Source of the DNA: Anarhynchus alexandrinus
Lineage: Eukaryota > Chordata > Aves > Charadriiformes > Charadriidae
Length of the DNA stretch: 64,000 bases
Reading direction: 5' to 3'
Assembly (NCBI GenBank): GCA_008711295.1
Contig: VUYV01000004.1
Location: forward strand, 5,178,173-5,242,172
The position numbers and the translations under genes are program-made. Every line of letters starts with the position of its first letter. Within the stretch, counting starts at the first letter, position 1. Below the pieces are notes generated by a model. The model worked only from the letters and a program-made list of their open reading frames with translations, had not been told where the DNA came from and did no database searches. Shown here piece by piece: positions 1 through 11,998 of this stretch.

Positions 1-836
1 CAGGGAAGCAGTGGTTCCTTTGGAAATGCTTTTACCCCAATGGGGATGACATTTCTCATGTGCTTAGCATAACATCTATGCCTTGATGGATTTGGGTTTC
101 ACTGGAGTGAAGGATATGGTGTCAAACACAGCAAAGCTTCCAATCAAGTCCTTGGGAGAGGACCATGCAACTACTTTGGAGCAATATCCCAGAATTACTT
201 CACGAGACAGGCATATTTTTCAAGGGGTTGGAGGACTGACTCCTTTTGGATGCATTTCAGCGGCACTCATCATTTCTAACCAGCAGTTAAAGAGTGTTGA
301 AGGTCTCAAGTCAGAAGAAGAGCAATGCAAACTAGCTTTAAGCTACTTCGAGATTAAAACTCCTGATTTTATTCAACACTATGGATAATTTATCATTGTT
401 GTTATTACCCAAGGATGTAAGAAGAGTCCAAACTTAAATACACAGACTATCTGGGGGGCATTTACATATACACTAATGAAAGAAGAGAGCAACCCCAAAC
501 CCCAGTATTTACACATCTCGTTGCCACTGGAAAGCCCTGATTCAAAAGCAGCTCCTCCAGCCTTTCTCTCATCGGTGGTATGTAAGGACAGCACAGAAAG
601 GATGTAGGATTAATCCCTGTGAAATGATTTATGACTGCAGCCATGTACAATACAGCTTCTGTCACAGTTGTCCATCGCTTCCCAGCAATGAACCTGGGAA
701 CTTTATCCCCAGGAACATCCAGGTTTGCAACTGGTGCTCCCCTAAAGCGATTCCCCAGTCATCAGCAGCCCCGTGCATATGGCACACACTGGCCATCTTC
801 TCCCGCCCTCCACATTTCTTTGTGCTCTCAGAGAGG

Positions 837-873
837 AAAAAAAGAAAAAAGGGGGGGGTGAAAAAAAAAAAAA
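837..873 (+). repeat. purine homopolymer block (A-run, G8, A13)
   Basis: The tract runs as A-rich sequence, then eight G, then TG, then thirteen A. It is low-complexity polypurine sequence and the run lengths are liable to sequencing error. No function is claimed. Confidence 0.8.
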
Positions 874-1160
874 TAGCCTCTCCAGGCCTTCGGGTTAAAC
901 TGTGACCTACTTCAATCCACACTGCTGTCCATTATTACCAATCCAATTATTCCAGACAGGTTAACTCAGCTTTAATTTATGTCAATCCAATTACTTCTTT
1001 TTCTTTTTTATTAAATAAAAAGATCACTTCATGCTTCAAATGATTTATGAATACTGGGTCAGCATCCAAGGGAAAGGACTTGGGAATGCTCAAGGTCAAG
1101 GTTGGCCTTATGCAGGAAATCCCTCCCAGAGTTTGGGGGGAGAGCTTTACTCACCTCATC

Positions 1161-1176
1161 TCTNTTTTTTTTTTTT
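1161..1176. other. single N at the edge of a poly-T run
   Basis: Position 1164 is an isolated N directly before a run of about twelve T. Unlike the single Ns at 11767-13184 and 43341, the flanks are not duplicated, so this is most simply an uncertain base beside a homopolymer. Confidence 0.7.
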
Positions 1177-1737
1177 GTATTTTAATTGGATCTCGCACAC
1201 AAGAGCCTATGGCTTCCAGGACTCTGCTCAGTGAGCAGGAATGGTATTCCGATTCCAAAAAATGCTTCAGCTGAAGTAAGAGGCACTTAAATTAACTAGA
1301 TCTCCCTGTCTGCTGCAGTATAATGGGACAGCTGAGCACAAAGCTTTCCCCTTCAGGGGGTGAAAAGGAATCCAGGATGGAGATTTTTTTGAAGGCACAA
1401 AGGGGAGTCAGGTATCCAATTCCTACACACATCCACTCAATTCCCCTCTGTCAGCCTTCTCCAGAAGTCAACAGCAGGTGTGTTTTAAACAACCCTGCCA
1501 CTACCTTCACTCCCGCCTTCAGTCATGGCCCGGGTTCTGGCAGACTTGTCTAAGCAACTGCCTTGTATTAGGGTGGTGTTAAAACACGCTCAGCAGCTCC
1601 TCCTCAGCTGGGCGCAAAGCCCCAACCTCTCTGCCGCCCGTGCCAGGACTGAGGCACCATGAGATGCTTTGTCTGCTTTCTTACACCTTTAGAGCTGAGA
1701 GATATTCCACCTCCCTCCAAGAAAGGGCTCCAGACGA

Positions 1738-1822
1738 CTCAGTTCAACTCCCAGTTCTGCCACTAACCCAACCCTATGACCTTGGCAAACTCATTTTGAC
1801 CTGCGTGCCCTGGTCTCCTCTC
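1738..1822 (+). mobile_element. MIR-like core-SINE relic, sense orientation
   Basis: The text reads in order like the MIR consensus. A degenerate tRNA B-box (GTTCAACTCC) is followed by the 'cagttctgccacta' block, 'ctatgaccttggcaaactca', and a pyrimidine-rich segment matching the 'cctctgtgcctcagtttcctc' part of MIR. MIR elements are ancient tRNA-derived SINEs that survive in birds only as scattered, diverged copies. The match is by eye and a repeat-library search would settle the subfamily. Confidence 0.6.
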
Positions 1823-4800
1823 CCACAGAGCCACCCACCCGCTCTGCCTCCTACCCACACGCAACTCAGGCCGCTCACTAAAGCCCCTGCCAGGGAGCTC
1901 ACAAAATTGAGACCCAACAGCCTTTTGGCTGAATATGTCCCTGGCTCCTAGACAGGCCATGGGCAGAGCTGGTTAAGTCTTTAACATGTGTTTCTCAGTT
2001 ATTTTTCCCCAGTGTTTCTAATTAGGACCAAAAAAGTTTTTTTTGTTTTTTTTTCCCCTTTCCAGCTGATCTCAGCTGCCATGGCGGTTCTACAGGTAAC
2101 TTGGATTCTGGACCATTTCCAAGGCTTTGAGTTAAAACCTTGAGAGGTACCTTGAAGATAAGGGACAGTTGCCGAAGTCTACGAGACCCAGTCTCCCAAG
2201 CCCAATTCCAGCAGCCTGGAAGACGCACTCTATACTGGATGGTGCTTCCAAGGGAGCCCAGGAGCAGAGCCCCTGGGGTTAAGGACACAGAGGCATGCTG
2301 AGTCACGGGGAAGAGGATGCAAAGCCTAACTGCATCCAGATGGGGAAATAAAGGGAAGAAAGATTTCAAGGATGAGCATTAAAATCCCTTCCAAGAAAAA
2401 AAATAATCTTCCTTTTGGAAGAAGAAAAGGAAAAAAGCATCTCAAATCAAGAATGCAATTTTAAGTCTTCTCAAAGTGCTTCCTTCACTTCCTTACCTGA
2501 ATGAACCAAGGATTACCCACATCTCAGTCTTAGCCAGACCGTTGGACAAAACCATCTCTGTCAAGGATAACACAACAAATCCTCTGCCTGAAACAACGTC
2601 CAGACATCCAAACAGTGAGTCACTTCAGCATCCCAGCCAATGTGTCCTTAAGGGAGAAAAGCCAGACGCTCAGCTGGGACACCCCGCAACGACAGACACC
2701 CTCCTCGGGCAGAGTCACTTCAAAGCAATGCCATTCAGAGTGAGGATCCCTCGATAAGGGGTGGGATGTTACCTCACCCCTTTCTCAATCTCTCTCTTGC
2801 CTTTTCATCCTCACGCTACCCAGTAACTCCAACAGCCTGGGCAGCATCCATTCCCCTTCCCTCCCACATTACCTTGGGAATGGGAATGTCCCTTCAACAC
2901 CAAATACAGCTTTTTATCTAATAGCGTAAGAATAATGATCTGTGTGCACACATCACTTGTCATTGACCAGATATTGACACCCTGCACCAATTTTAGATGA
3001 AGACACAAGAACAGGTCAGTAGGCTACTAATAGGGTACCCAGTTCCCAAAGACACCAACACACACAAGCCTATTACATTATTCCTTTTCCTTAGCCTCGG
3101 GCTGTGTCATTAAGAAAGTACATGAGAAACTGGAATTTTGCTGTATGGCTACAATAGATGTCCACATGCTTCTCTTGAGGACTTTTTGGATGCTGTTTTG
3201 TGGAATGCACAGCCCAAATTCATTATGTTCTGAAGCAGTTGTTGAGTTGTCTGAAAACAGACAAATGAAAACACAACACCAACCAAAAATAATAGCTTTT
3301 GCAAAGAGGGATTTTTGAAATTCAGGAAATGCATTCCTAAAGCCAGAGAACTTAAAAGCTCTCCTTTTGCATGCCACCAAAGCAGTGTGGATGGGCTTCC
3401 TTGGAGAAAAACAAAACAAAACCTAAAAAGAAAAATCCATGCCCACCAAGTGGCTTTGAAACTTCTATCCCAAACACCCAGGTGACCCCTTGCGCTGGGA
3501 CAGCATTGTTTTAATTAGTGCTGCTCTGCCCAGGCTAATTGTAAGAGTTAGAAACACCCAACATTCCCGACGGGCCACGAGCTCTCTCCCCTATTGTTTT
3601 AGGCTCCGCATCGAGAGAGCAAGTGAAGGAGGAGTAAGAGTGACAAACACGAGGGGAACAGCTGCGTTCCCTTTCCCTGGGGCTACTTCTGCCAAGTCTT
3701 AAAATAATACTGAGATCCTTCACCCTCCTCCCTCTACACTTCCTACCAGACACCAGGTTTCTCCCAAGTTGTCTGTGACCTGGCACTGCATCTCCGAAAT
3801 GGGACCCCTCCTTTTGAGGGCAAAGTCTAACGTGGGCAGGTGAAATTAAAAAGCCTCGTAGCTCCTGCTGTGAGAAGGTTTCCTTTGGGTGAATTCAGGG
3901 GAGAGTCGGCTCTCTGTAAACAGGGACTGGAAACACTTTCAGTTCCAGCCTGAGCATGCGCTGAGGGGAACCACTCCTTCAGGATCCCCTCTCTGCTCTT
4001 CATCTTGAGACCAGTCCCTGAGCAGGCTCCAGCTCAGCATGTATTTTCATTTCGCTCATGACACGTGCTAGTGTTGGTTTTCTGCCCACCCTCTTCAAAA
4101 GCAAGAAAGAGAAGAGGAGACGAAGAAAAAAGTACAGCAAAAAATGATGCCACTCTCAAGAAATGGCACTTTAGGCAGTCTCCACTACATCAGTAATGAC
4201 AGTCAATAGTGCCTCCAAGGACCTGCTTTCTTCAAGTCAATACTACATTCTGACAGCCAGTTTATTCCTGGGATCCACGAGCCTCTCTTCCAGATTCAAT
4301 CTTGCTCAGACAATCATTCCTCTGAGGCTTTTATCCGGCTTACAGATAGTTCAGCGATACAAGAGCCAAACAGTGAAGAAATCTTCCTGCTGCTCTGCAG
4401 AAATGCACTTCTTCACTAAGTGGCTTTTCTTACCCGCCAGGGTCACCTGTGGCACTAAGGAAGTCAGAGGTCCTTAGAAGTAAAGCAGAGGTGCTTAATC
4501 AAATACCTCATCCTGGATTCCACACGCTCAGGCTTCGGGCGATCTGCTCCTACAGCTTTCCCTCTTCAGAGATTTACCACTGCACTGGCCTGCGTACGTG
4601 TGCACGAGAGGAGAGCGAGGCAGAGAACGTGACCTTCTAAGAAGAAACCATGATTTAAAGTCTGCAAAGCTCATTTTACCAAGTTGGCTGCTTGAGCCAG
4701 AGCCGAGATGGTACCCACCAACATCTATCACCAGTTTTGGTGTCTCAGCGAGGAAGACTCCATCTTTTTTAAAGAACTGCCCACCTGCATCATTAAAATA

Positions 4801-4854
4801 TCTTTAGTGCACAGTCCTTTTACTCAGGCACCAAGGAATAAAAACATAGTCGTC
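1823..4854. other. unique non-coding sequence
   Basis: About 3 kb with no recognisable gene or mobile element. It has T-rich tracts near 2036-2060 and A-rich tracts near 2396-2440. All frames are short and no frame shows coding character. Confidence 0.55.
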
Positions 4855-6097
4855 TTTAAAGTAGGCTTAGAGGAGAAAAAGCATGTACTAAAATAATTAA
4901 GTTCAGTGCAGCAAGCCCCTGGCCTTCACCTGCAAAGACACAAGCATAATTGCAATATTACACAGACACATGAAAGGCCTCCAGGACATAAACGGGTTTT
5001 GCAGAGATCAACAGCAAGGTCTGCGCCTTGGCGACAGCAGCCTCAGCAGCTTCCACACCGAAAGGTAGGTGCTTTGTGTTCATCTCCACTGCTGTCCCAA
5101 TTTTACTCACATCCTTGTATTCCAGGAAAGTCCATCTCTGCCCTAAACCCCGGACAGAACTTTGTTTTTAAGGCACATTCTGAAAGGACTTGTTCCTGCT
5201 GCCACTGACTGTGTTTTTAAGGTGCCTGCTAGTTGTGGGAGGGGATTCCTTCCAGCTGGTGAGCAGCATGGGCAAAGAGAGTCACACTAAATTAACCCAC
5301 TGCTCCCCACTTTGGAAGACCACAGTGGAAATGTCATGCCATAGTGTTGCAGTGGTGTCCTTGGGGTGCTACTCCTTTCCATTTTTATATGATAAAAGCC
5401 TTAGATGAAATGAGAGCTGTCTTTCAAAGAATATCTAGGAAAGACAAGGACCTGTTGGAGCAGGTCCAGAGGAGGCCACGAAGATGATCAGAGAGGGCTG
5501 GAGTACCTCTCCTACGGGGACAGGCTGAAAGAGTTGGGGCTGTTCAGCCTGGAGAAGAGAAGGCTCTAGGGAGACCTTATTTCAGCCTTCCAGTACCTAA
5601 ATGGGGCCTACAGGAGAGCTGGGGAAGGTCTTTTTACTAGGGCATGTAGTGACAGGACGAGGGGGAATGGCTTCAAACTGGAAGAAGGTAGACTTAGATT
5701 AGATATCAGGAAGAAATTTTTCACTTTGAGAGTAGCGAGGCACTGACCCAGGTTGCCCAGAGAAGTTGTGGAAGCCCCATCCCTGGAGGTGTTCAAGGTC
5801 AGGCTGGATGGGCCACCTGGTCTAGTGGGAGGTGTCCCTGTCTATGGCAGGGGGGTTGGAACTCAGTGATCTTCAAGGTCCCTTCCAACCTAAACCATTC
5901 CATGATTCTATGATCTCTCCCATCAGCTAAACTTAGCTCTGCCTTACACCTCACCATAGCCTCTGCCCTCCTCCATACACACCCGATGGCTGGAGTGAAG
6001 GAGTTAACACGAAGCTCACTTGTGCCACAGCAAAGCCATGCAGTTGGTGTTGTTCAGTGAGTAGATGAGGGCAAGCCTGGGAAACAAGGAATGAGAT
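4855..6097 (+). repeat. direct duplication, copy 1 (left of the 919-base gap)
   Basis: This 1243-base block recurs in the same orientation at 7017-8270. It begins at 'tttaaagtaggcttagagg' and ends exactly where the N run starts. The copies appear about 99% identical. I see roughly ten substitutions (for example 'gtccatctc' versus 'gtccctctc', and 'aacacgaagctc' versus 'aacaccaagctc') and one indel of about 11 bases near 5208/7370. The CR1 element inside appears unchanged between copies. The block is either a recent tandem duplication or an unmerged second haplotype. Confidence 0.95.
5437..5914 (+). mobile_element. CR1 LINE, 5'-truncated 3' end (copy 1)
   Basis: CR1 is the dominant avian non-LTR retrotransposon. 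This fragment covers the end of the ORF2 region and the 3' UTR. Landmarks in order are 'aggaaagacaaggacctgtt', 'tgatcagagagggctggagt', 'gttcagcctggagaagagaa', 'gtgacaggacgagggggaat', 'gttgcccagagaagttgtgg', 'cccatccctggaggtgttca', 'aaggtcccttccaacc' and the terminal ATTCTATGAT. The reading frame is interrupted, for example by the 'ctctag' stop, so it encodes nothing functional. Severe 5' truncation is normal for CR1. Confidence 0.96.
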
Positions 6098-7016
6098 NNN
6101 NNNNNNNNNNNNNNNNNNNNNNNNNNNNNNNNNNNNNNNNNNNNNNNNNNNNNNNNNNNNNNNNNNNNNNNNNNNNNNNNNNNNNNNNNNNNNNNNNNNN
6201 NNNNNNNNNNNNNNNNNNNNNNNNNNNNNNNNNNNNNNNNNNNNNNNNNNNNNNNNNNNNNNNNNNNNNNNNNNNNNNNNNNNNNNNNNNNNNNNNNNNN
6301 NNNNNNNNNNNNNNNNNNNNNNNNNNNNNNNNNNNNNNNNNNNNNNNNNNNNNNNNNNNNNNNNNNNNNNNNNNNNNNNNNNNNNNNNNNNNNNNNNNNN
6401 NNNNNNNNNNNNNNNNNNNNNNNNNNNNNNNNNNNNNNNNNNNNNNNNNNNNNNNNNNNNNNNNNNNNNNNNNNNNNNNNNNNNNNNNNNNNNNNNNNNN
6501 NNNNNNNNNNNNNNNNNNNNNNNNNNNNNNNNNNNNNNNNNNNNNNNNNNNNNNNNNNNNNNNNNNNNNNNNNNNNNNNNNNNNNNNNNNNNNNNNNNNN
6601 NNNNNNNNNNNNNNNNNNNNNNNNNNNNNNNNNNNNNNNNNNNNNNNNNNNNNNNNNNNNNNNNNNNNNNNNNNNNNNNNNNNNNNNNNNNNNNNNNNNN
6701 NNNNNNNNNNNNNNNNNNNNNNNNNNNNNNNNNNNNNNNNNNNNNNNNNNNNNNNNNNNNNNNNNNNNNNNNNNNNNNNNNNNNNNNNNNNNNNNNNNNN
6801 NNNNNNNNNNNNNNNNNNNNNNNNNNNNNNNNNNNNNNNNNNNNNNNNNNNNNNNNNNNNNNNNNNNNNNNNNNNNNNNNNNNNNNNNNNNNNNNNNNNN
6901 NNNNNNNNNNNNNNNNNNNNNNNNNNNNNNNNNNNNNNNNNNNNNNNNNNNNNNNNNNNNNNNNNNNNNNNNNNNNNNNNNNNNNNNNNNNNNNNNNNNN
7001 NNNNNNNNNNNNNNNN
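6098..7016. other. assembly gap (919 N)
   Basis: Continuous run of N. It is bounded on the left by the end of duplication copy 1 and on the right by the start of copy 2, the usual signature of an estimated-length scaffold gap between overlapping or allelic contigs. Any open frame spanning it is meaningless. Confidence 0.99.
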
Positions 7017-8270
7017 TTTAAAGTAGGCTTAGAGGAGAAAAAGCATGTACTAAAATAATTAAGTTCAGTGCAGCAAGCCCCTGGCCTTCACCTGCAAAGA
7101 CACAAGCATAATTGCAATATTACACAGACACATGAAAGGCCTCCAGGACATAAACGGGTTTTGCAGAGATCAACAGCAAGGTCTGCGCCTTGGCGACAGC
7201 AGCCTCAGCAGCTTCCACACCGAAAGGTAGGTGCTTTGTGTTCATCTCCACTGCTGTCCCAATTTTACTCACATCCTTGTATTCCAGGAAAGTCCCTCTC
7301 TGCCCTAAACCCCGGACAGAACCTTGTTTTTAAGGCACATTCTGAAAGGACTTTTTCCTGCTGCCGCTGACGTGTGCTGACGTGTGTTTTTAACATGCCT
7401 GCTAGTTGTGGGAGGGGATTCCTTCCAGCTGGTGAGCAGCATGGGCAAAGAGAGTCACACTAAATTAACCCACTGCTCCCCACTTTGGAAGACCACAGTG
7501 GAAATGTCATGCCATAGTGTTGCAGTGGTGTCCTTGGGGTGCTACTCCTTTCCATTTTTATATGATAAAAGCCTTAGATGAAATGAGAGCTGTCTTTCAA
7601 AGAATATCTAGGAAAGACAAGGACCTGTTGGAGCAGGTCCAGAGGAGGCCACGAAGATGATCAGAGAGGGCTGGAGTACCTCTCCTACGGGGACAGGCTG
7701 AAAGAGTTGGGGCTGTTCAGCCTGGAGAAGAGAAGGCTCTAGGGAGACCTTATTTCAGCCTTCCAGTACCTAAATGGGGCCTACAGGAGAGCTGGGGAAG
7801 GTCTTTTTACTAGGGCATGTAGTGACAGGACGAGGGGGAATGGCTTCAAACTGGAAGAAGGTAGACTTAGATTAGATATCAGGAAGAAATTTTTCACTTT
7901 GAGAGTAGCGAGGCACTGACCCAGGTTGCCCAGAGAAGTTGTGGAAGCCCCATCCCTGGAGGTGTTCAAGGTCAGGCTGGATGGGCCACCTGGTCTAGTG
8001 GGAGGTGTCCCTGTCTATGGCAGGGGGGTTGGAACTCAGTGATCTTCAAGGTCCCTTCCAACCTAAACCATTCCATGATTCTATGATCTCTCCCATCAGC
8101 TAAACTTGGCTCTGCCTTACACCTCACCATAGCCTCTGCCCTCCTCCATACACGCCCGATGGCTGGAGTGAAGGAGTTAACACCAAGCTCACATGTGCCA
8201 CAGCAAAGCCATGCAGTTGGTGTTGTTCAGTGAGTAGATGAGGGCAAGCCTGGGAAACAAGGAATGAGAT
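7017..8270 (+). repeat. direct duplication, copy 2 (right of the gap)
   Basis: 1254-base counterpart of 4855-6097. It starts at the first base after the N run and ends at 'ggaatgagat', after which unique sequence ('tttttccagc') continues. Coordinates are offset by 2162 bases at the start and 2173 at the end because of a net 11-base insertion. Copy 2 carries the duplicated 'gctgacgtgtgctgacgtgtg' motif near 7367-7387, itself a small tandem slip that explains the indel. Confidence 0.95.
7610..8087 (+). mobile_element. CR1 LINE, 5'-truncated 3' end (copy 2)
   Basis: Apparently the same insertion as the CR1 at 5437-5914, carried along in the duplicated block. The truncation point, internal stops and terminal ATTCTATGAT are the same. 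By eye it shows no differences from copy 1, so the duplication, or allele split, is much younger than the insertion. Confidence 0.96.
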
Positions 8271-9216
8271 TTTTTCCAGCACCCTACACCTTACACCTGC
8301 CTCTGCAGCACCAGTAACAGACCATTACACTCTCGAGGGCAAAACTTCCCAGTGTCACAGAAAGTTCACCAGCTCAACCTGAGAATTTTAGACATGGCTG
8401 GTGACTAATGAGGCCCAGGGAGGTATGGATTACTGCCGTTTGTACAGCTTTATAGAGGAAGCTGTAAGAGTGCTCAGTGATGAAATCAGTACATATTTGC
8501 ACATTAATGTAATTTAACCTGAACTCATCCTATCTTTTAAACCTTTGGAGCAGCAGGGAAGACCCATGAGCAAACAGGCAAAGGATGTCTTTATTATAGA
8601 AAGGCTAAAGTGACAGTCTATAACGTGTCAGACAACCAAGGCTAGCAGGAGGCTGTAGACCCAAGCAAGAACAAAGATGACTGCAGCAAAGAAACACCTC
8701 GAGGGTGTTCTCCACTACACACACAGAAAACGAGAATTTTGCCTGGCAAACACAGTTAAAGCGGTGTAAACCGACACACTCACAAATAACTTGTTTGCAT
8801 GGCTGTACTCTTCGAAGGAGCTGCTTTACCAAAACCAGATGTTCACACAAAATCTCCAGAGGCTTCTGAAAAGCCCCTGCAGTTAGGAGCTGTCACAATC
8901 AGTATTTTTTTATAAAATAATGCCAATAAGTGCTCAGCTCCCCACAGGGCAAGGTAACTCTCTTAGAGATTTTTGTTACTTCAGCCCTCTTTTGCTTGTT
9001 CCGCTGACCCAGGACAAGCTCACCTTGCTGGCCGAAAGCAATGATGACAGGTTGACTATACTGCTTGGCTTTGTACCAGCTCAGCCTGTCCTTCCACAGA
9101 TGGTGCAGAAGCACAACAAGTCACCTCCAGTGCTCCAGCTAATTCAGCAAATATGAGTATAGACTGGGTGAGCTTGTTGCGCGCAGAGCCTCAAATACCA
9201 ACTGTGGACCCATGAC
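8271..9216. other. unique non-coding sequence
   Basis: Nothing recognisable. Short overlapping frames on both strands (for example 8605-8850 minus and 8920-9156 plus) have no family resemblance. Confidence 0.55.
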
Positions 9217-11766
9217 CTCTCACAAAACCTCCATGGAGATGGCCCTTCAAGCGCAGAGCATTTCAGGCAGGCTGGTATCTCCAAGTCCAGCCATGGCCAT
9301 CACATAGCATAGACACACTCTGAGCTGGCACGCACACCGGTAGCAAGACAGGGCTCAGTAAAGGCTATCCATGCAACCCAGGCAGGTGTTCCCAGCCATG
9401 CTGAGCTCCTTGCTGTCATCCCTGGGCAGATCCCAACATCTGGCTCAAGTCCCCGTCCCCACCCTGCTGACAGCATGAACCTGCCAGCTTTGCCCAGCTG
9501 GAGGTTAAAGAAGGTCTTTAACAGTAATGATGAACATGGGAGTCCTAGGAAGGGACTGCATCAGAACAGACTAAGTAGTGGATAGAGCTGAGCCAGATTG
9601 GACAAACTCTTAACATAACCCACTTAGAAGGATGTTGCCTCCTGAGCACATCTTCTTCAGCAAGAAGAGGAGATGGGGGGGGAACATGAGTTGTAGGATT
9701 TCCCATCACACCTTCAGGGCGAAACTGCACCAGGCAGGATGCAGAGCTCTCCTACACAGCCCCTTTATTGTGCACAGCAGCCTGCGCGCAGGGGAAGCAC
9801 TCCTCCCGCTCTCATTAGCCACGGGACTACTGTTACCCAGCCTTTTGACCAGAGCTACCCAAGTCAGAGAATCCAGAAACTGCCTGGACCACAAGTACAT
9901 TTTGCCTGGACCCCACTGGACTCTCAGATGTGCAGCACATCCCAGATGCTTGTGATCCTGCACTGCTCCCCTCGTCCCAGCCACAGCTCCCACCGGCTGC
10001 CGTACGGGACGGTGGCCAGCTGATGCCCCAAAGCAAGGGACGCACGCCGCTTCCTGCCAGGTTGAATGCAATAAAGTTACACAAGGAGCTTCAGTGAATA
10101 CGAGCAGCCTCTGGTAAATACTGCACAGGCTTGTTTAGCCTGTGGCTCTTTACACGCACCCACCAGACTCTTTATATGTCCCAACATAGCGTTTCTTATG
10201 GAGGATAGTGTTATGCAAGGCTGAGCAGTGAAAGCAGAGATTGTTACCAGCTTTAACAGGCTTTGCATCATGCCAAGAACAAGTCCCACTCTGTTTTAGT
10301 TGCTTCAGTATGATATCCCACATCTTTTCTATAATAATCAGATGCTCCTACACAGCAATCGGGCACAGAAGAGAAACGATTAGTAAACAGACGAGCAACA
10401 ATCTCTTTAAAGACCTGAGAGTACTGCCAAGAATATTTGTAATCTGATTTCATCCCTGCCTCTTCGCCTTCCCTGACCCGTCACCGGACCTCAGTGTGAT
10501 CTACCCAGTGGGTTTCAGGCTGTGGTACACAGATTACTTCTGAGCAGCCCAAGAAAAGCAAACTGATTGACAGGCTGAGATTCATTACAGACCTACATCC
10601 CTGACCTACACCAACCCATTAGCTCATTTATGAAGGAGTTTCACTTTGTTACAGGTCACTGAAAAAATTTAGTCTAGACGAGTGATGTATTTATTTTAGG
10701 AAACAAATCCACTTAGTAGACTTATGACCTGAACGTAAGTCCCCCACTATCTACAATGCCAAAGACATACTTGAGATTGAAACAAACTTCTGATCATTTC
10801 TTTGATGCAAAGAGACTTCTGTTGAAGAACATACTGGTGGTGCGATCCCTCCTGGGCAAAAAAAAAAAATTGTCTGCTTATCACTTGCTGTGTGCTGCAG
10901 CAGAGATGAACTGTAAGAGCACAGTGTGCTCTGCTCTGTGCAGGAGAGGCAGAACTGCAGCCACTTGTCACCTCCTCCCCTGCTAGCTGCAATTCCAAAG
11001 TGACGCGTGCAGCAGATTTTTTGAGGCAGGTAATATAACACACCAAAAAAAAAGCAAAAAGCAATCAGTCTGAGCAGCATACCTCGCTGGCGAAGAGAAA
11101 CCCTAGGATATGAGCTTGGGGAACCAGAGTAATTGCGAGTACATGAGACTGACCCAGACAACATAATAGGTGTCACACTACTATCCCACACGTCTGTGAA
11201 TGGCCATCCAGGAACGCAGCTACTATCTACTCTCCACCACAATGTCCAGCTTCACAAAAAGCCAGCCAGGTTTAAGAGTGTCCAGCTATAAGGGACATAA
11301 GTTTCCAGAGGCATTTCTGCCACCCCTGCTGAAATTACTCTGGTTCTGCAGCTGAGTAAGTTCACCCCCACCCTGATTTAGGGCTCCAGGCTGCTGCTCT
11401 TGGCAGGCTGTGCCAAATCAGCCATTTCCTTTGAATTTTTCTTGGGCTGACTTAGCTCTCTTTCCGAAATAGCCAATGGAAAAGAAAAAAAGTCACTGCC
11501 CCCAGATGCAGCCCCGGTCTGAGCGAGTGCTGTAAGAAATAAATGACGTGGTACAGCAGGTTACCTCCTGCTCAGGCACTGCTATTAAAATAGGTATGGT
11601 GGGGGTGAGGAGGGAGGTCAACAAAACAGCCCCTGTAGTCACACCAGTGTGTCCCTACTACAGCTGTCACCTGCAGCCACTGCACACTTTGTACCCACAC
11701 CAAGAGCCCCAGGAGCGCACAGCACAAGACGGCTTGTGAGTCACAGGAGCCAAAGTAGGAGGCAGA
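9217..11766 (+). repeat. parent copy of the 9.2-14.1 kb duplicated zone
   Basis: This is the only uninterrupted version of the zone. Later pieces copy parts of it: 11768-11997 copies 9557-9786, 11999-12644 copies 9217-9803, 12646-12937 copies 9712-10024, 12939-13183 copies 9445-9677, and 13185-14088 copies 10863-11766. Only 10025-10862 has no second copy. It contains an AATAAA at 10070-10075 and an A-run at about 10859-10869. I recognise no gene or transposon in it. Confidence 0.93.
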
Positions 11767-11767
11767 N

Positions 11768-11997
11768 TGCATCAGAACAGACTAAGTAGTGGATAGAGCT
11801 GAGCCAGATTGGACAAACTCTTAACATAACCCACTTAGAAGGATGTTGCCTCCTGAGCACATCTTCTTCAGCAAGAAGAGGAGATGGGGGGGGAACATGA
11901 GTTGTAGGATTTCCCATCACACCTTCAGGGCGAAACTGCACCAGGCAGGATGCAGAGCTCTCCTACACAGCCCCTTTATTGTGCACAGCAGCCTGCG
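11768..11997 (+). repeat. copy of 9557-9786 between single Ns
   Basis: 230 bases that appear identical to 9557-9786, bounded by isolated Ns at 11767 and 11998. It shares all the diagnostic bases of the parent ('gatagagctg', 'ctcttaacat') and differs from the versions that follow. This looks like a redundant contig end left by the assembler. Confidence 0.93.
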
Positions 11998-11998
11998 N

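Larger units (their letters stand above)
1..1737. other. unique non-coding sequence
   Basis: No exon, RNA gene or recognisable mobile element is visible. The longest uninterrupted frame here (83-388, plus strand, 101 codons) resembles no protein family I know and is within chance expectation for vertebrate DNA. The block contains two low-complexity tracts (837-873 and 1161-1176) that are listed separately. Confidence 0.6.

Noticed and set aside
6091..7026. 311-codon open frame across the first gap
   Set aside because: All but three of its residues are undetermined bases, so it is an artefact of the N run.
10070..10075. AATAAA as a gene 3' end (also near 53798 and 60855)
   Set aside because: The hexamer is common by chance. 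No coding exon lies upstream, and the downstream elements are not distinctive at these positions.
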